A DNA stretch of 64,000 nucleotides from Methanococcus voltae (GTDB lineage Archaea; AGJL01; Methanococci; Methanococcales; Methanococcaceae): NCBI RefSeq assembly GCF_024807655.1, contig NZ_JANUCR010000004.1, forward strand, positions 1 through 64,000, read 5' to 3'. Numbering within the stretch: the stretch's first letter is position 1; the number at the start of each line of letters is the position of its first letter. Below the pieces are notes generated by a model. That model made no database searches and was not told where the DNA came from. It saw only the letters and a program-made list of their open reading frames with translations. Shown piece by piece: positions 1 to 9,657 of this stretch. Both the position numbers and the translations under genes were made by a program.

Positions 1-96
1 TAAAAATAAAACTAAAAATAAAACTAAAAATAAAACTAAAAATAAAACTAAAAATAAAACTAAAAATAAAACTAAAAATAAAACTAAAAATAAAAG
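1..96. repeat. 12-bp tandem repeat, 8 copies
   Basis: Eight head-to-tail copies of taaaaataaaac; the last copy has one mismatch. The array may continue to the left of the window. It lies just downstream of the ksgA stop codon. No coding or RNA signal is seen. It looks like slippage-generated minisatellite DNA. Confidence 0.9.
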
Positions 97-108
97 TTAA
101 AAGATTAA

Positions 109-924
109 TTAAGAATTGAATTTGGTTAATAAATTAGCTAATTCTCCTATTTTAAAACCTGGCAATTTAAAAACTCGTTCTTTAAAGTCAAATGCTTCAG
201 AATACTCTTCTACAAATTGTTTCACCGATTCACGACTAAGTTTAATTTCGTGTGCTGAATTAACAAGTGCTTTACCGACAGTTTTATTCCTATGCTGAAA
301 TAGTGCTTTAAGCAAGTTTTTAAACATTTTTTCGTCTAAAACGTCATATTCTGGATTTTTCTTAACCAAACTAACAATTGCTGAGTCTACTTTTGGTTTA
401 GGTGAAAATGCAGTCGGTGGAACTTTGCATATCATTTTTACATCTGCAGAATACTGAACTGCTACGCTAAGTCTACCATATTCCTTTGTATCTTCTTTTC
501 CCGCCATTCTTTTGGCAAATTCATACTGATACATAAGTATGGCTAAATCAAAACCTTTTTTACGTTCTAAAAATTTAAATGTAATCGGTGATGAAATTTG
601 ATATGGTAAATTTGCAACTATCTTGTTAAAGTCTAATGAATCCAAATCTACTTTTAAAGCATCTTCCCAGATTATACTTACATTAGGGTACTCTTTAATT
701 ACTTCATTGGCAAATATTTCGAGTCTTTTATCAAGTTCGATTACATAAACTTTTTTAGCAACTTTTGCAAGTTCTTTTGTGAGTACGCCTTCCCCGAGAC
801 CTATTTCAAGTACAATATCATCATTGTTTAAATTTGCACGATTTATTGCTTTTTTTACGAAATTTTTATCCTTTAAAAAGCATTGACCTAATTTTTTAGA
901 ATTTTTATGAGAATTTGAATTCAT
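109..924 (-). CDS. ksgA: 16S rRNA adenine dimethyltransferase KsgA/Dim1
   Basis: KsgA/Dim1 makes N6,N6-dimethyladenosine at two adjacent adenines near the 3' end of 16S rRNA, using S-adenosylmethionine, late in small-subunit assembly. The sequence shows the N-terminal GQCFLKD segment, a Rossmann motif I (LEIGLGEG, near residue 40) and the catalytic NLPY motif near residue 105. The length of 271 aa is normal for the family. A start four codons upstream (936) is open, but GTGAT lies just before the ATG at 924 and matches the usual ribosome site of this genome, so 924 is preferred. It is the last gene of a minus-strand series, about 45 bp from the membrane protein upstream. Family assignment is firm; the exact start is inferred. 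Confidence 0.95.
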   Translation of the reverse strand: MNSNSHKNSKKLGQCFLKDKNFVKKAINRANLNNDDIVLEIGLGEGVLTKELAKVAKKVYVIELDKRLEIFANEVIKEYPNVSIIWEDALKVDLDSLDFNKIVANLPYQISSPITFKFLERKKGFDLAILMYQYEFAKRMAGKEDTKEYGRLSVAVQYSADVKMICKVPPTAFSPKPKVDSAIVSLVKKNPEYDVLDEKMFKNLLKALFQHRNKTVGKALVNSAHEIKLSRESVKQFVEEYSEAFDFKERVFKLPGFKIGELANLLTKFNS

Positions 925-967
925 AGAATCACACATTAATTATTTTATTATTTTAGTATTAGTTTAG

Positions 968-2101
968 TTATTTTTTATTTTTAGCTTTATTTTTTAATTT
1001 ATGAACTTCATATACTACATAAAGCAATGAAAAAGCACCTAATCCAAAGAAACATACCACATCAAGGTCCAATAGACCTGTTTCAATTCCTGCAAGTAGA
1101 TAAGCTATTAATATGGCATAAATACCCATAAATATACCGTTAAGTTTACTGCTAATGTAATGTAGTGCTCCTATGAACATACCTAACAGTCCAAAGTATG
1201 AAACTAAACCTAAGTATCCAAAGTCTGCGAAAACTGCCCCAAATATTGTGGGTGTAATTGTGACACCCTCTATTCCAAGATTATTTGCTACTATGGTACG
1301 AGGACCAGAGCTAACACCGGGAATAAGCCCGTAAGATGAGAATATTGCAGTATGCAAAATTCCCTGAAGACTACCCTCAAAATTTTGAATTACCATATCC
1401 AGTATGTTCATAGTGAGTTGTATACGTGATACAATAGGATTTCCACCGATATTTAATGCGTAAAATCGCAATACTGACATAACTAATACAATCAAGGCAA
1501 GCCCAACTACCGGATAAACAACCTGTTTGTTTGATAGTTTATTGTTATAGTACATTACAAATATTGTAGATAATAGCAATATAATAACCTGTGTCCTATA
1601 CCCTAATAACGCAATTAACGTTGCAAATACTAATGAATAGGTAAATACCTTTTTTTTACTCATTTCCACACAAGAAACTACAATCGCCCAACCTAATGGT
1701 AAAAGATGTGCAAATGCAGTAAATCCAACATTCAAAAATTTCCTTGAAGCAGGGTCAAATAATGGAACGCCACTCACCCAGATTAAATCTGCAACGGTGA
1801 ACAAAGCACCGATTGTAATTAATAACAAGCCTATTTTAGTTTGCTTTTCATAGTTAATGTTTTGTTTTAGCTTTGTAAGAAAATTTTCATTATCATCATT
1901 TTCATTATCATCTGAGGTCATATATAATTTAATTAATCTTTTTCCAACAATAAACGAAATGTAGAGGAAAGTTGCGCAAAATAATACAATAGCCCCAGTG
2001 GTTATTGAAATATTTGATGCAAGTATTACGAACATACAACTTATAAGAACAAAAATATCATGTGGATTAACTTTTTCTTTTAAATTTAAGTTTAAATTCA
2101 T
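968..2101 (-). CDS. Multi-pass membrane protein, oligosaccharide-repeat polymerase-like
   Basis: A 377-aa hydrophobic protein with roughly ten membrane segments and a short charged Asp/Asn-rich loop (residues about 62-72). The pattern resembles the archaeal putative O-antigen polymerase family (PF01901), whose members may join glycan repeat units outside the membrane. I see no catalytic motif that proves this, so function is inferred from topology and from a large glycan island elsewhere in the window. GTGAT precedes the ATG by three bases and supports the start. The next gene upstream on the same strand is a membrane-anchored unknown protein, 166 bp away. It could instead be an unrelated polytopic protein. 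Confidence 0.6.
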   Translation of the reverse strand: MNLNLNLKEKVNPHDIFVLISCMFVILASNISITTGAIVLFCATFLYISFIVGKRLIKLYMTSDDNENDDNENFLTKLKQNINYEKQTKIGLLLITIGALFTVADLIWVSGVPLFDPASRKFLNVGFTAFAHLLPLGWAIVVSCVEMSKKKVFTYSLVFATLIALLGYRTQVIILLLSTIFVMYYNNKLSNKQVVYPVVGLALIVLVMSVLRFYALNIGGNPIVSRIQLTMNILDMVIQNFEGSLQGILHTAIFSSYGLIPGVSSGPRTIVANNLGIEGVTITPTIFGAVFADFGYLGLVSYFGLLGMFIGALHYISSKLNGIFMGIYAILIAYLLAGIETGLLDLDVVCFFGLGAFSLLYVVYEVHKLKNKAKNKK

Positions 2102-2267
2102 CTTATCACTAATCTTTAAATGTATATATGCGTATATTTGTATTTTTGTAAATTTTAATAATCATTATTTAAAAAAATTAAGAATTAAGAATTAAGAATT
2201 AAAAATTAATAAATAGATATTATTTATATTTTATTAAATTTTATTATTATTATTATTATTTATTTGA

Positions 2268-3035
2268 TTATTTCCAAGAACTAATTTTTAATTTAACATC
2301 TTCGCCAATTTTTTCAGTTATTTCAGCTTCAGTTTCTGAATATACTACTGAAACTTTTAAATCTGATGTTAATACATTATTCGGGTGTAAAATTTCATCA
2401 AAAGACTCAAAATGAGTAATTTCGAATTCTCCCATCATTGTAGTACCGTTAATTAATATACTGAATGTAGGCATTAATTTTTCATATTTGAAAACATTTC
2501 TAATCTCTTGCTGTGTTGTAGGTAACAATGTATTTCCATCTGAAGCGATTGAACCTTCAATAATAATATATTCAGGAGTTAATCCAGTTATTGCAGTTTC
2601 TTGCTCAATTTTGGATTTTAAATCAGCATAAGAGCTTGCTTGTACGCTATTTAACCTATAAGTAATCATTGAATTACCCGCAGGTACTAATTTTATGTAT
2701 TTTATTGCAACGTCTTCTTTAGATGCTAATCTACCGCCCATTTCGTATTCCTTATCGCCATAGATTACAGTAAGGGTTCCCCCGCTTGCACCAATTATTC
2801 GCACCGTATCCTTGAATGGACTTTTATCCGCAGTCCATTCTCCATCTACTTCCGCATTTAAAATAAATCCTTTTTTTAAGATATTTTCAGATACCCACGC
2901 ACATTTATACATTTCCTCTCCACTATAGTCGTATTTAGTCGTATTTGAGCCTAAAAAGTTATATCCCAAAACTCCTGCCGTAATAACTATCGAGAGGATA
3001 ACGAGTATCTCTAAAATACCGATTTTTAATTTCAT
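2268..3035 (-). CDS. Membrane-anchored protein of unknown function (DUF4330-like?)
   Basis: A 255-aa protein with one hydrophobic N-terminal segment (about residues 7-28, ILEILVILSIVITAGVLG) followed by a soluble, beta-rich part that should face outside. There are no catalytic motifs and almost no cysteines. N-anchored proteins with this layout in methanogens are sometimes placed in DUF4330, which I cannot confirm. GTGAT just before the ATG supports the start. It lies upstream of and codirectional with the polymerase-like membrane protein, so a shared role at the cell surface is plausible but unproven. Confidence 0.55.
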   Translation of the reverse strand: MKLKIGILEILVILSIVITAGVLGYNFLGSNTTKYDYSGEEMYKCAWVSENILKKGFILNAEVDGEWTADKSPFKDTVRIIGASGGTLTVIYGDKEYEMGGRLASKEDVAIKYIKLVPAGNSMITYRLNSVQASSYADLKSKIEQETAITGLTPEYIIIEGSIASDGNTLLPTTQQEIRNVFKYEKLMPTFSILINGTTMMGEFEITHFESFDEILHPNNVLTSDLKVSVVYSETEAEITEKIGEDVKLKISSWK

Positions 3036-3175
3036 GATATCACAATTGTAAATTAATTTTTTATAAATTTAAATTGATATTAACTAAATTATCTATCGAT
3101 TTTATACTATAAAAATATGTAATAATACTATATAAATTAAAAAAGAATTAAAAATAAATTAAAAAAGTAAATGAA

Positions 3176-4090
3176 TTATATAAAATTCAAAATGTGATAT
3201 AACGCCGTAAGAGTACCAATAGACACGACGGTGGTAATAAAGCAACCTGAAGCTATCATTTTAATATCTAAATCATACTGTATTGCAAATACTAAGCTCA
3301 TCATAGCTGAAGAAGTCCCAGATTGTAATACTGCAACGTTTCTGTCCAACGTATTATCTAATACGAACTCTGAAGCCCCAAAAGTGAATGCAGGGGCAAG
3401 TAATAAACGAATAACAGAAGCTACTAATCCATAGAACATCCCAAATTTAAGGGCTGAAGGGGATAACGACAAACCCAAGGATATCATAATCAAAGCGATG
3501 GTGGCTTGTGAAAAGTACGTAAGCGTTTCAACAATAATTGAGGGCATATATGATAAATTAAATCCAAGTACAACAAGTAAAGTACTAAAAACCCCCGCTA
3601 CAATCGGCGGGAATTTCATAATTTCCAAAGCAACATTTTTTTTAGCTCCAGACATCTTAAGACCGATATACGTACCAAGTCCCATAATGACAATTACGCT
3701 ACCCATATCCCAAAATATTGCTCTTGTAAGTCCTTCTGCCCCGTAAAATCCATTTATCACAGGATAACCCATAAAGCTTGTATTTCCAAGTGTACACAAT
3801 AGTATAAATGCACCAAGTGATTTATCACTCATTTTTAAAGCTTTTCCTACATAATACGAGGTTATTATACAAAATGCAGACATTAAAAATACCAAAATCG
3901 GTAATTTTAAAAATTCTGAAAGTTGGTCAACTCTTACATTTTCAAGTACATTTAAAAATATTGTGGAAGGTATGCCCATGTAAATAACTATGTTATTAAG
4001 TGCTAAAATATGGTCTTCGCTTAATATCTTGCTTACTTTTGCAATATATCCAACCAAAATTAAAGCTACAATTATTATCATTATATCCAT
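3176..4090 (-). CDS. AEC (auxin efflux carrier) family permease
   Basis: A 304-aa polytopic protein with about ten hydrophobic helices in two similar halves, typical of the AEC/PF03547 transporter family. Family features are the GIPSTIFLNV segment in the first half and the LQSGTSSAMMS segment near residue 260. Bacterial and archaeal members export or import small organic acids or amino acids; the substrate here is unknown. The gene is followed on the minus strand by ksgA and the surface-protein genes. It is preceded by archaeal coaD with an 80-bp gap, so the two may be cotranscribed. Confidence 0.85.
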   Translation of the reverse strand: MDIMIIIVALILVGYIAKVSKILSEDHILALNNIVIYMGIPSTIFLNVLENVRVDQLSEFLKLPILVFLMSAFCIITSYYVGKALKMSDKSLGAFILLCTLGNTSFMGYPVINGFYGAEGLTRAIFWDMGSVIVIMGLGTYIGLKMSGAKKNVALEIMKFPPIVAGVFSTLLVVLGFNLSYMPSIIVETLTYFSQATIALIMISLGLSLSPSALKFGMFYGLVASVIRLLLAPAFTFGASEFVLDNTLDRNVAVLQSGTSSAMMSLVFAIQYDLDIKMIASGCFITTVVSIGTLTALYHILNFI

Positions 4091-4169
4091 AATTTCGCCT
4101 TATTTAATTATTTTAATTATTTTAATTATTTTAATGGTTTTATTATTTCATTTATTTTTTATCCTTTTT

Positions 4170-4715
4170 TTACTCTTCATTGTATGTTATCGTATGTCCA
4201 TTTTTATCCAATTCGTTATTTCTTATTCGAGTTGTTGATATCGGTTTATTATCTTCCGCCAGTTCGAATTCACATAATTCTATTTTTAGGGGTTTTTTTC
4301 CTTTTTCAACACGTATTTCATTTATTTTTTCGGCATTAGAAAGTGTTTCCGGACTAACTATAATATAATCGTAGTCAGTTTCTAAAGTATCGCCATAAGG
4401 GTCATTTATGATTTGTATATCAAAATCCATATCGTTTTCTGAAAGAAATGTTTCTAACTTTTTAATTCTAATTATCAACGGATTTATATCGTGTTTTTCA
4501 TATTTGCCGTATTTTTTAAGGTACTCATCACTCGTAATTCCAATATAAAGTTTACCAAATTTTGAACCATATTTTAGCAATTTTTCATGTCCCTTATGTA
4601 TTATATCAAAAGTACCGCCTATTACAACTTTTTTAGGGTATAAATCTGATTTTGATTCATTTTTTTCCAATTTATTTGTGGTATTTTTTATATTCATTAT
4701 TTTGGATATTTTCAT
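4170..4715 (-). CDS. coaD: Archaeal phosphopantetheine adenylyltransferase
   Basis: This nucleotidyltransferase converts 4'-phosphopantetheine and ATP to dephospho-CoA, the penultimate step of CoA synthesis. It shows the family motifs GGTFDIIHKGH (near residue 33; the HxGH equivalent) and STTRIRN near the C-terminus. The archaeal type differs from bacterial CoaD, and 181 aa is slightly long because of a Lys/Asn/Glu-rich N-terminal tail of about 27 residues before the Rossmann strand. AAGGT precedes the ATG. A downstream start that removes the tail is possible. The adjacent AEC permease gene lies 79 bp downstream. Confidence 0.9.
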   Translation of the reverse strand: MKISKIMNIKNTTNKLEKNESKSDLYPKKVVIGGTFDIIHKGHEKLLKYGSKFGKLYIGITSDEYLKKYGKYEKHDINPLIIRIKKLETFLSENDMDFDIQIINDPYGDTLETDYDYIIVSPETLSNAEKINEIRVEKGKKPLKIELCEFELAEDNKPISTTRIRNNELDKNGHTITYNEE

Positions 4716-4953
4716 TTTTGTACCTTAATGTGTAGTTTTTAATTATCCTTATTCTTTTAATTTTTTAAATTCATATTATTATTCTTATTATTTTTATTCT
4801 TTATTTAATTTTTGATACATCTACATTAAAATAATATAATAAATTGAGAGTACTCTAAAAAAGAAAATTATAAAAAAAGAAATTATGTTTTATTTATTTA
4901 ATTATTAGTTAGTTTAGTTATTTTAATTATTTTAATTATTTTAGTTATTTTAG

Positions 4954-7239
4954 TTATTTTTTAGCATTTCTTATTGAATCTAAAATTATTTTTTGTTCTG
5001 TTCTTGCAACTACGCTTCTAATGGTTTTTACAGCATCAATGTTTGAGGAAATACTTGTAATACCCCATTCAACCAATTTCTCAACAATTGCAGGTCTACT
5101 TCCAGCTTGTCCACAAACTGATGTTTTAACATCGTTTTCTCTACAAATTTTTATAACGTGTTCAATTAATTTTAAAACTGCAGGGTGGTTTTCCATATAG
5201 TATTTAGCTACAAACTCATTGTTTCTATCAATTGCAATTACATACTGTGTCAAGTCATTAGTTCCAAAACTAACGAAGTCAACACCTTCTTTTACAATAT
5301 CGTCAATAATTAAAGCAGCAGCCGGGGTTTCAACCATAATACCAAATTCAATATCGGTTCTCATGTTTAAACCTACTTCTTTACCTATTGCTTTAACTTT
5401 TCTAATTTCATCCACATTTGTGACAAGTGGTATCATTATGTTTAAATTTCTGTATCCATCTTCTCTAAGTCTTTTAATTGCTTTTAATTCGCAACTTAAG
5501 ATTTCTGGCTGGTCTAAACCTCTTCTGATACCTCTCCATCCCATCATTGGGTTTTGTTCGTGTGGTTCATCTTGCCCACCTTCTAAACCCATAAATTCAT
5601 CTGTTGGAGCGTCTAAAGTTCTATATGTGACCGGTCTTGGGTAAAATGCATCTGCTACTTTTTTAATTCCTTCGATAAATACTTCAACAAGTGCTTCAGA
5701 ACCTTGTTCGTTTAATATTTTACTTGGGTGAACACCAGTTCCTAAAATCATGTGTTCAGCTCTTAATAATCCTACACCGTCAGCACCAGTCGCTGCAGCT
5801 CTTTCAGCTACTTCAGGCATACTAACATTAACTTTAATATCTGTAGCTGTGATTATTGGGTTGCTTTCATATATGACTTGCTGTTGTCCTTGTTCCATAT
5901 TATTCTGTTTTTTAGCAACTGCACCTGAGTAAATAATACCTTTTTCACCATCTACGGTTACAGTTTCGCCATTTTTCAAAATTTGGGTTGCTTTTTTAGT
6001 ACCTACTACACAAGGAGTACCTAATTCTCTTGATATGATTGCAGCGTGGCAAGTTAAACCACCGTCATCGGTGATAATTGCAGCAGCTTTTTTCATTCCT
6101 GGAACCATATCTGGAGTGGTCATTTTTGTTACTAATATATCCCCGTCCACAACGTCCCCGATTTGGTCAAGGTCCAATATTAATTTAACTTCTCCTGACA
6201 TAGTACCTGGTGAAGCACCAATACCTTTTAATAATATCTCAGCATCGTATTGTTCTTCTGCTGTCGTTTTTTTAGCTCCTTCTTTGTCCAATGTGGTAAT
6301 AGGTCTTGCTTGAACCATGTATAATTCATCGCCTTCGTAAACCCATTCAATGTCCATAGGTTGAGCATAGTGTTTTTCAATTAATTTACCAACTTGCGCA
6401 AGTTTTAAAATTTTAGTCTCATTTAATACTTGTAAATCTACTTTTTCAGCTGGTGTTTTTATTTCTTCGGTTTTTCCTTCTTCATTTTTAATAAACATTG
6501 TGTCTTTGCTTGCAACATTTATATCGGTAATTTTTTCAGCACCTTTCGCTATTAAATAAGTGTCTGGACTAACTGTACCACTTACAACACCTTCACCGTA
6601 TCCCCAAGCAGCTTCAACAACCATCTGGTCGTGATTTTGATTAATTGGGTTAACTGTGAACATTACACCTGCTTCATCTGCATCAGCCATTTTTTGAACT
6701 ACTGCACATAAAGCTACTTCAAAGTGGTCAAATCCTTTCTGTTCTCTGTAAAAAATAGCTCTCGGGGTAAATAATGATGAATAGCACTTCCTAACTGCGT
6801 CAAGAACTTCGTCATTACCTTTCATATTTAAAAATGTTTCTTGCTGTCCCGCGAAACTTGCATCAGGTAAATCTTCAGCTGTGGCTGAACTCCTAACTGC
6901 TACAAAAATATCTTCGCCATCGCCTAATTTGTTGTATGATTCGACAATGCTTAATTTTAAATCTTCCGGCATTTCCACCGTTTCGATAGCTTTTCTAACA
7001 TCTTCGGAAGCTTTTATTAATTTTTTTGAATCGTTTACATCTAAACCTTCGAGAATGTGTTTAATAGTATTTTTTAAGTTAGTTTCTTCAATGAAATATC
7101 TGTATGCGACTGCCGTAGTAACAAATGCAGGAGGTACGGGTAATTTTGCGTTCCACATTTCACCTAATGAAGCACCCTTTCCGCCTGCTATATCTACATC
7201 TTCATTTGTTAGTTCATCTAACCAAGCTATTAATTTCAT
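4954..7239 (-). CDS. ppsA: Phosphoenolpyruvate synthase
   Basis: PEP synthase converts pyruvate, ATP and water to PEP, AMP and phosphate, the entry to gluconeogenesis in methanogens. The order is an N-terminal ATP-binding domain (RSSATAEDLPDASFAG near residue 115), a swivelling phosphohistidine domain with GGLTCHAAI (His near residue 396), and a C-terminal PEP/pyruvate TIM barrel with FGTNDLTQY and the CGQAGS segment. The length of 761 aa is normal and there is no intein. GGTGAA precedes the ATG. The gene is transcribed away from the transketolase/rpe genes, with a 620-bp intergenic region between, so carbon-flow genes of opposite direction share this control region. Confidence 0.97.
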   Translation of the reverse strand: MKLIAWLDELTNEDVDIAGGKGASLGEMWNAKLPVPPAFVTTAVAYRYFIEETNLKNTIKHILEGLDVNDSKKLIKASEDVRKAIETVEMPEDLKLSIVESYNKLGDGEDIFVAVRSSATAEDLPDASFAGQQETFLNMKGNDEVLDAVRKCYSSLFTPRAIFYREQKGFDHFEVALCAVVQKMADADEAGVMFTVNPINQNHDQMVVEAAWGYGEGVVSGTVSPDTYLIAKGAEKITDINVASKDTMFIKNEEGKTEEIKTPAEKVDLQVLNETKILKLAQVGKLIEKHYAQPMDIEWVYEGDELYMVQARPITTLDKEGAKKTTAEEQYDAEILLKGIGASPGTMSGEVKLILDLDQIGDVVDGDILVTKMTTPDMVPGMKKAAAIITDDGGLTCHAAIISRELGTPCVVGTKKATQILKNGETVTVDGEKGIIYSGAVAKKQNNMEQGQQQVIYESNPIITATDIKVNVSMPEVAERAAATGADGVGLLRAEHMILGTGVHPSKILNEQGSEALVEVFIEGIKKVADAFYPRPVTYRTLDAPTDEFMGLEGGQDEPHEQNPMMGWRGIRRGLDQPEILSCELKAIKRLREDGYRNLNIMIPLVTNVDEIRKVKAIGKEVGLNMRTDIEFGIMVETPAAALIIDDIVKEGVDFVSFGTNDLTQYVIAIDRNNEFVAKYYMENHPAVLKLIEHVIKICRENDVKTSVCGQAGSRPAIVEKLVEWGITSISSNIDAVKTIRSVVARTEQKIILDSIRNAKK

Positions 7240-7859
7240 TCTTTCACCGTAGTATAAATATATGATAATTTTTTGATATTCATTTTTATGGTATTCGGTC
7301 TTTTTAATTTTTAATTTATTTTATTAATTTAATGATTTATAATATTCAATATATAAATTTGTATTAATATTTACATATTTATTTATTGCTTCAATTGTAT
7401 TTATAATTACATAGGAGCAGATGTGTATGTAAATAATATAATAATATAATAATATAATATTTATAGTAATTTTTAGTACGTTGTAGTATTATGTATTATT
7501 TATGTATTCGTTAACATCAAATATTCTAATTAAGTATTTAAATATAATCCTTGATTAAAATATTGTTATTATTGCAGTACTATTGTACTTATAAATTATA
7601 GAATTAAAATAATATAAAATAGGAAATATAAATTAAAATAGGAAATATAAATTAAAATAGGAAATATAAATTAATCTGAATATCAAAATATAATATTAAA
7701 TAATTTGAACATATATTAAGTATATAAATAAGTAATGATTAAATGAATTACTGAATTATAATTTATTATTTTTAATATTATCCTTATTGCAAATATTAAG
7801 ATAAATGATAACTAAAATAGTATAATTTAAAGGCAAAAAATACATAATGCGGTGTAATT
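7240..7859. other. 620-bp divergent intergenic region
   Basis: No ORF or RNA gene is recognised. The region separates the divergent ppsA and transketolase genes and should hold promoters for both. It contains an ATA-rich run near 7434-7460 and a 19-bp tandem repeat at 7621-7673. I found no convincing operator. Confidence 0.5.
7621..7673. repeat. 19-bp tandem repeat, 2.8 copies
   Basis: The unit aggaaatataaattaaaat occurs at 7621-7639, 7640-7658 and partly at 7659-7673. It lies upstream of the transketolase N-terminal gene and has no evident function. Confidence 0.85.
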
Positions 7860-8717
7860 ATGAGTGAAAATAAAAATACAAATAAAAATACAAAAACTAT
7901 GGAACAAAAAGTCCAAGATTTAACACAAATAACAAAAAAGTTGAGATACAACATTGTTAAAATGATAGCGAAAGCTAATTCAGGACACCCTGGAGGCTCA
8001 TTATCTGCTATTGATGTAGTAGCTACACTTTATTATGAAGTTATGAATCAAGATGCTTCAAATCCAAATATGCCAAATAGAGACAGATTTATATTAAGTA
8101 AAGGACACGCTTGTCCAGCAGTTTATGCCACATTGGCAAGTTTGAACTATTTTTCAGAAAATGAATTATGGAATCTTAGACAAGTTGGAGCTCTTTTACA
8201 AGGACACCCTACAATTGAAATACCTGGAATCGAAGCGAACACTGGTTCATTAGGTCAAGGATTTTCTGCATCAGTAGGTGTTGCACTCGGTTGTAGATTA
8301 GATAAATATGAAAATAACGTTTTTACACTCTTAGGCGACGGAGAATGCCAAGAAGGTCAAGTATGGGAAGCTGCAATGGCTGCACATCACTACAAATTAG
8401 ATAATTTAATCGCAATTGTTGACAGAAACAAATTACAGATTGATGGATGTACTGAAGATGTAATGTGTTTAGGCGACGTTAAAGCTAAATTTGATGCTTT
8501 CGGTTGGAATACTTTTGAAATTGATGGACACGACTATAAAGCAATAATTGAAACCATAGAAACTGCAAAAGCACTTAAAAACGGAAAACCTACTGCAATA
8601 GTTGCAAACACTATTAAAGGAAAAGGTGTTTCATTTATGGAAAATAACGTAGGATTCCACGGGAAAGCACCAAATGCAGAACAATTAGAGCAAGCTTTAA
8701 ACGAATTAAGTAATTAA
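7860..8717 (+). CDS. tkt: Transketolase, N-terminal (TPP-binding) subunit
   Basis: This is the half of split archaeal transketolase that binds thiamine diphosphate. With the C-terminal half (9658-10590) it transfers two-carbon ketol units between sugar phosphates in the non-oxidative pentose phosphate route. The sequence has GHPGGSLSA near residue 41, the GHA segment, and the TPP motif GDGECQEG near residue 160 with a downstream Asn. The length of 285 aa fits the family. The first 18 residues are an Asn/Lys/Thr-rich tail, like other low-complexity tails in this window. GGTGTAATT precedes the ATG. rpe lies between the two transketolase genes. Confidence 0.95.
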   Translation: MSENKNTNKNTKTMEQKVQDLTQITKKLRYNIVKMIAKANSGHPGGSLSAIDVVATLYYEVMNQDASNPNMPNRDRFILSKGHACPAVYATLASLNYFSENELWNLRQVGALLQGHPTIEIPGIEANTGSLGQGFSASVGVALGCRLDKYENNVFTLLGDGECQEGQVWEAAMAAHHYKLDNLIAIVDRNKLQIDGCTEDVMCLGDVKAKFDAFGWNTFEIDGHDYKAIIETIETAKALKNGKPTAIVANTIKGKGVSFMENNVGFHGKAPNAEQLEQALNELSN

Positions 8718-8735
8718 TTACTCAAATAAATATAA

Positions 8736-8803
8736 AATAATAAGATAAAATAATAAGATAAAATAATAAGATAAAATAATAAGATAAAATAATAAGATAA
8801 AAT
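8736..8803. repeat. 13-bp tandem repeat, about 5 copies
   Basis: The unit taagataaaataa recurs every 13 bp, with TAAGAT at 8741, 8754, 8767, 8780 and 8793. It lies between the transketolase N-half gene and rpe. Confidence 0.85.
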
Positions 8804-8877
8804 AAAAATAAGAATAATATAACAATAGAACAATAATATAAAATTGGAAAATTAATTTTATAAGAATTGGTGATTAA

Positions 8878-9540
8878 ATGGTTATGATTGGAGCTTCAAT
8901 ACTTTCTGCTAATTATGGACATATGGCAGAGGAAGTAAGGAGAGCAGAAGAGGCAAAAGTTGACTTTTTCCACGTTGATATTATGGATGGTCATTTTGTA
9001 CCTAATTTAAGTATGGGTCTTAAAGTACCCGAATATTTACAAGATATTACACACGGAACTAAAATAGATGTGCACTTGATGGTTGAAAACCCCGACATAT
9101 TTATCCCCAAAATAGCTGAAGCTTCCGATATGGTTTCATTTCACGCAGAAGCTACAAAGTTTTTGTTTAGAACAGTTGATTTAATTGCAGATAATGGTGC
9201 AAAGCCAATAGTAGCTTTAAACCCGTCTACAAGTATCTCAAACATCGAGTACGTTCTCGAAAACTTATATGGTGTATTAATAATGACTGTTGAGCCAGGA
9301 TTTTCCGGTCAATCATTTATTAATCCAATGTTAAAAAAGATTGATAAATTAAAAAATTTAATACTTACAGAAGGATACGATACAAAGATATTCGTAGATG
9401 GCGGTATAAACACGACAACGGCTCCTAAAGTTGTTGAAGCTGGAGCTGACGCATTAATAGCGGCATCTGCAATTTATGGAAAAGACGACGTTGTAAAAGC
9501 TGTTCAAGATTTAAGGGCTTCTGCAAATTTCAAAATTTAA
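8878..9540 (+). CDS. rpe: Ribulose-phosphate 3-epimerase
   Basis: Rpe interconverts D-ribulose 5-phosphate and D-xylulose 5-phosphate. The TIM-barrel motifs are in order: ILSANYGHM at the N-terminus, HVDIMDGHFVPN near residue 33, HLMVENP near residue 66, EPGFSGQSF near 140 and VDGGIN near 174. The metal-binding His/Asp residues are therefore present. The length of 220 aa is typical. GGTGATTAA precedes the ATG. The gene is flanked by the two halves of transketolase, which uses its product xylulose 5-phosphate, so the three genes form one functional pentose module. Confidence 0.97.
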   Translation: MVMIGASILSANYGHMAEEVRRAEEAKVDFFHVDIMDGHFVPNLSMGLKVPEYLQDITHGTKIDVHLMVENPDIFIPKIAEASDMVSFHAEATKFLFRTVDLIADNGAKPIVALNPSTSISNIEYVLENLYGVLIMTVEPGFSGQSFINPMLKKIDKLKNLILTEGYDTKIFVDGGINTTTAPKVVEAGADALIAASAIYGKDDVVKAVQDLRASANFKI

Positions 9541-9657
9541 TATACTTTAAAATATTACAAATTTAACATATTTTAATAATAATTTTTTAAATAATACATT
9601 AAAATTTTAATCAATTATAATCATTTATCCAGTTAAACCAAGAATAACGGTGAAATT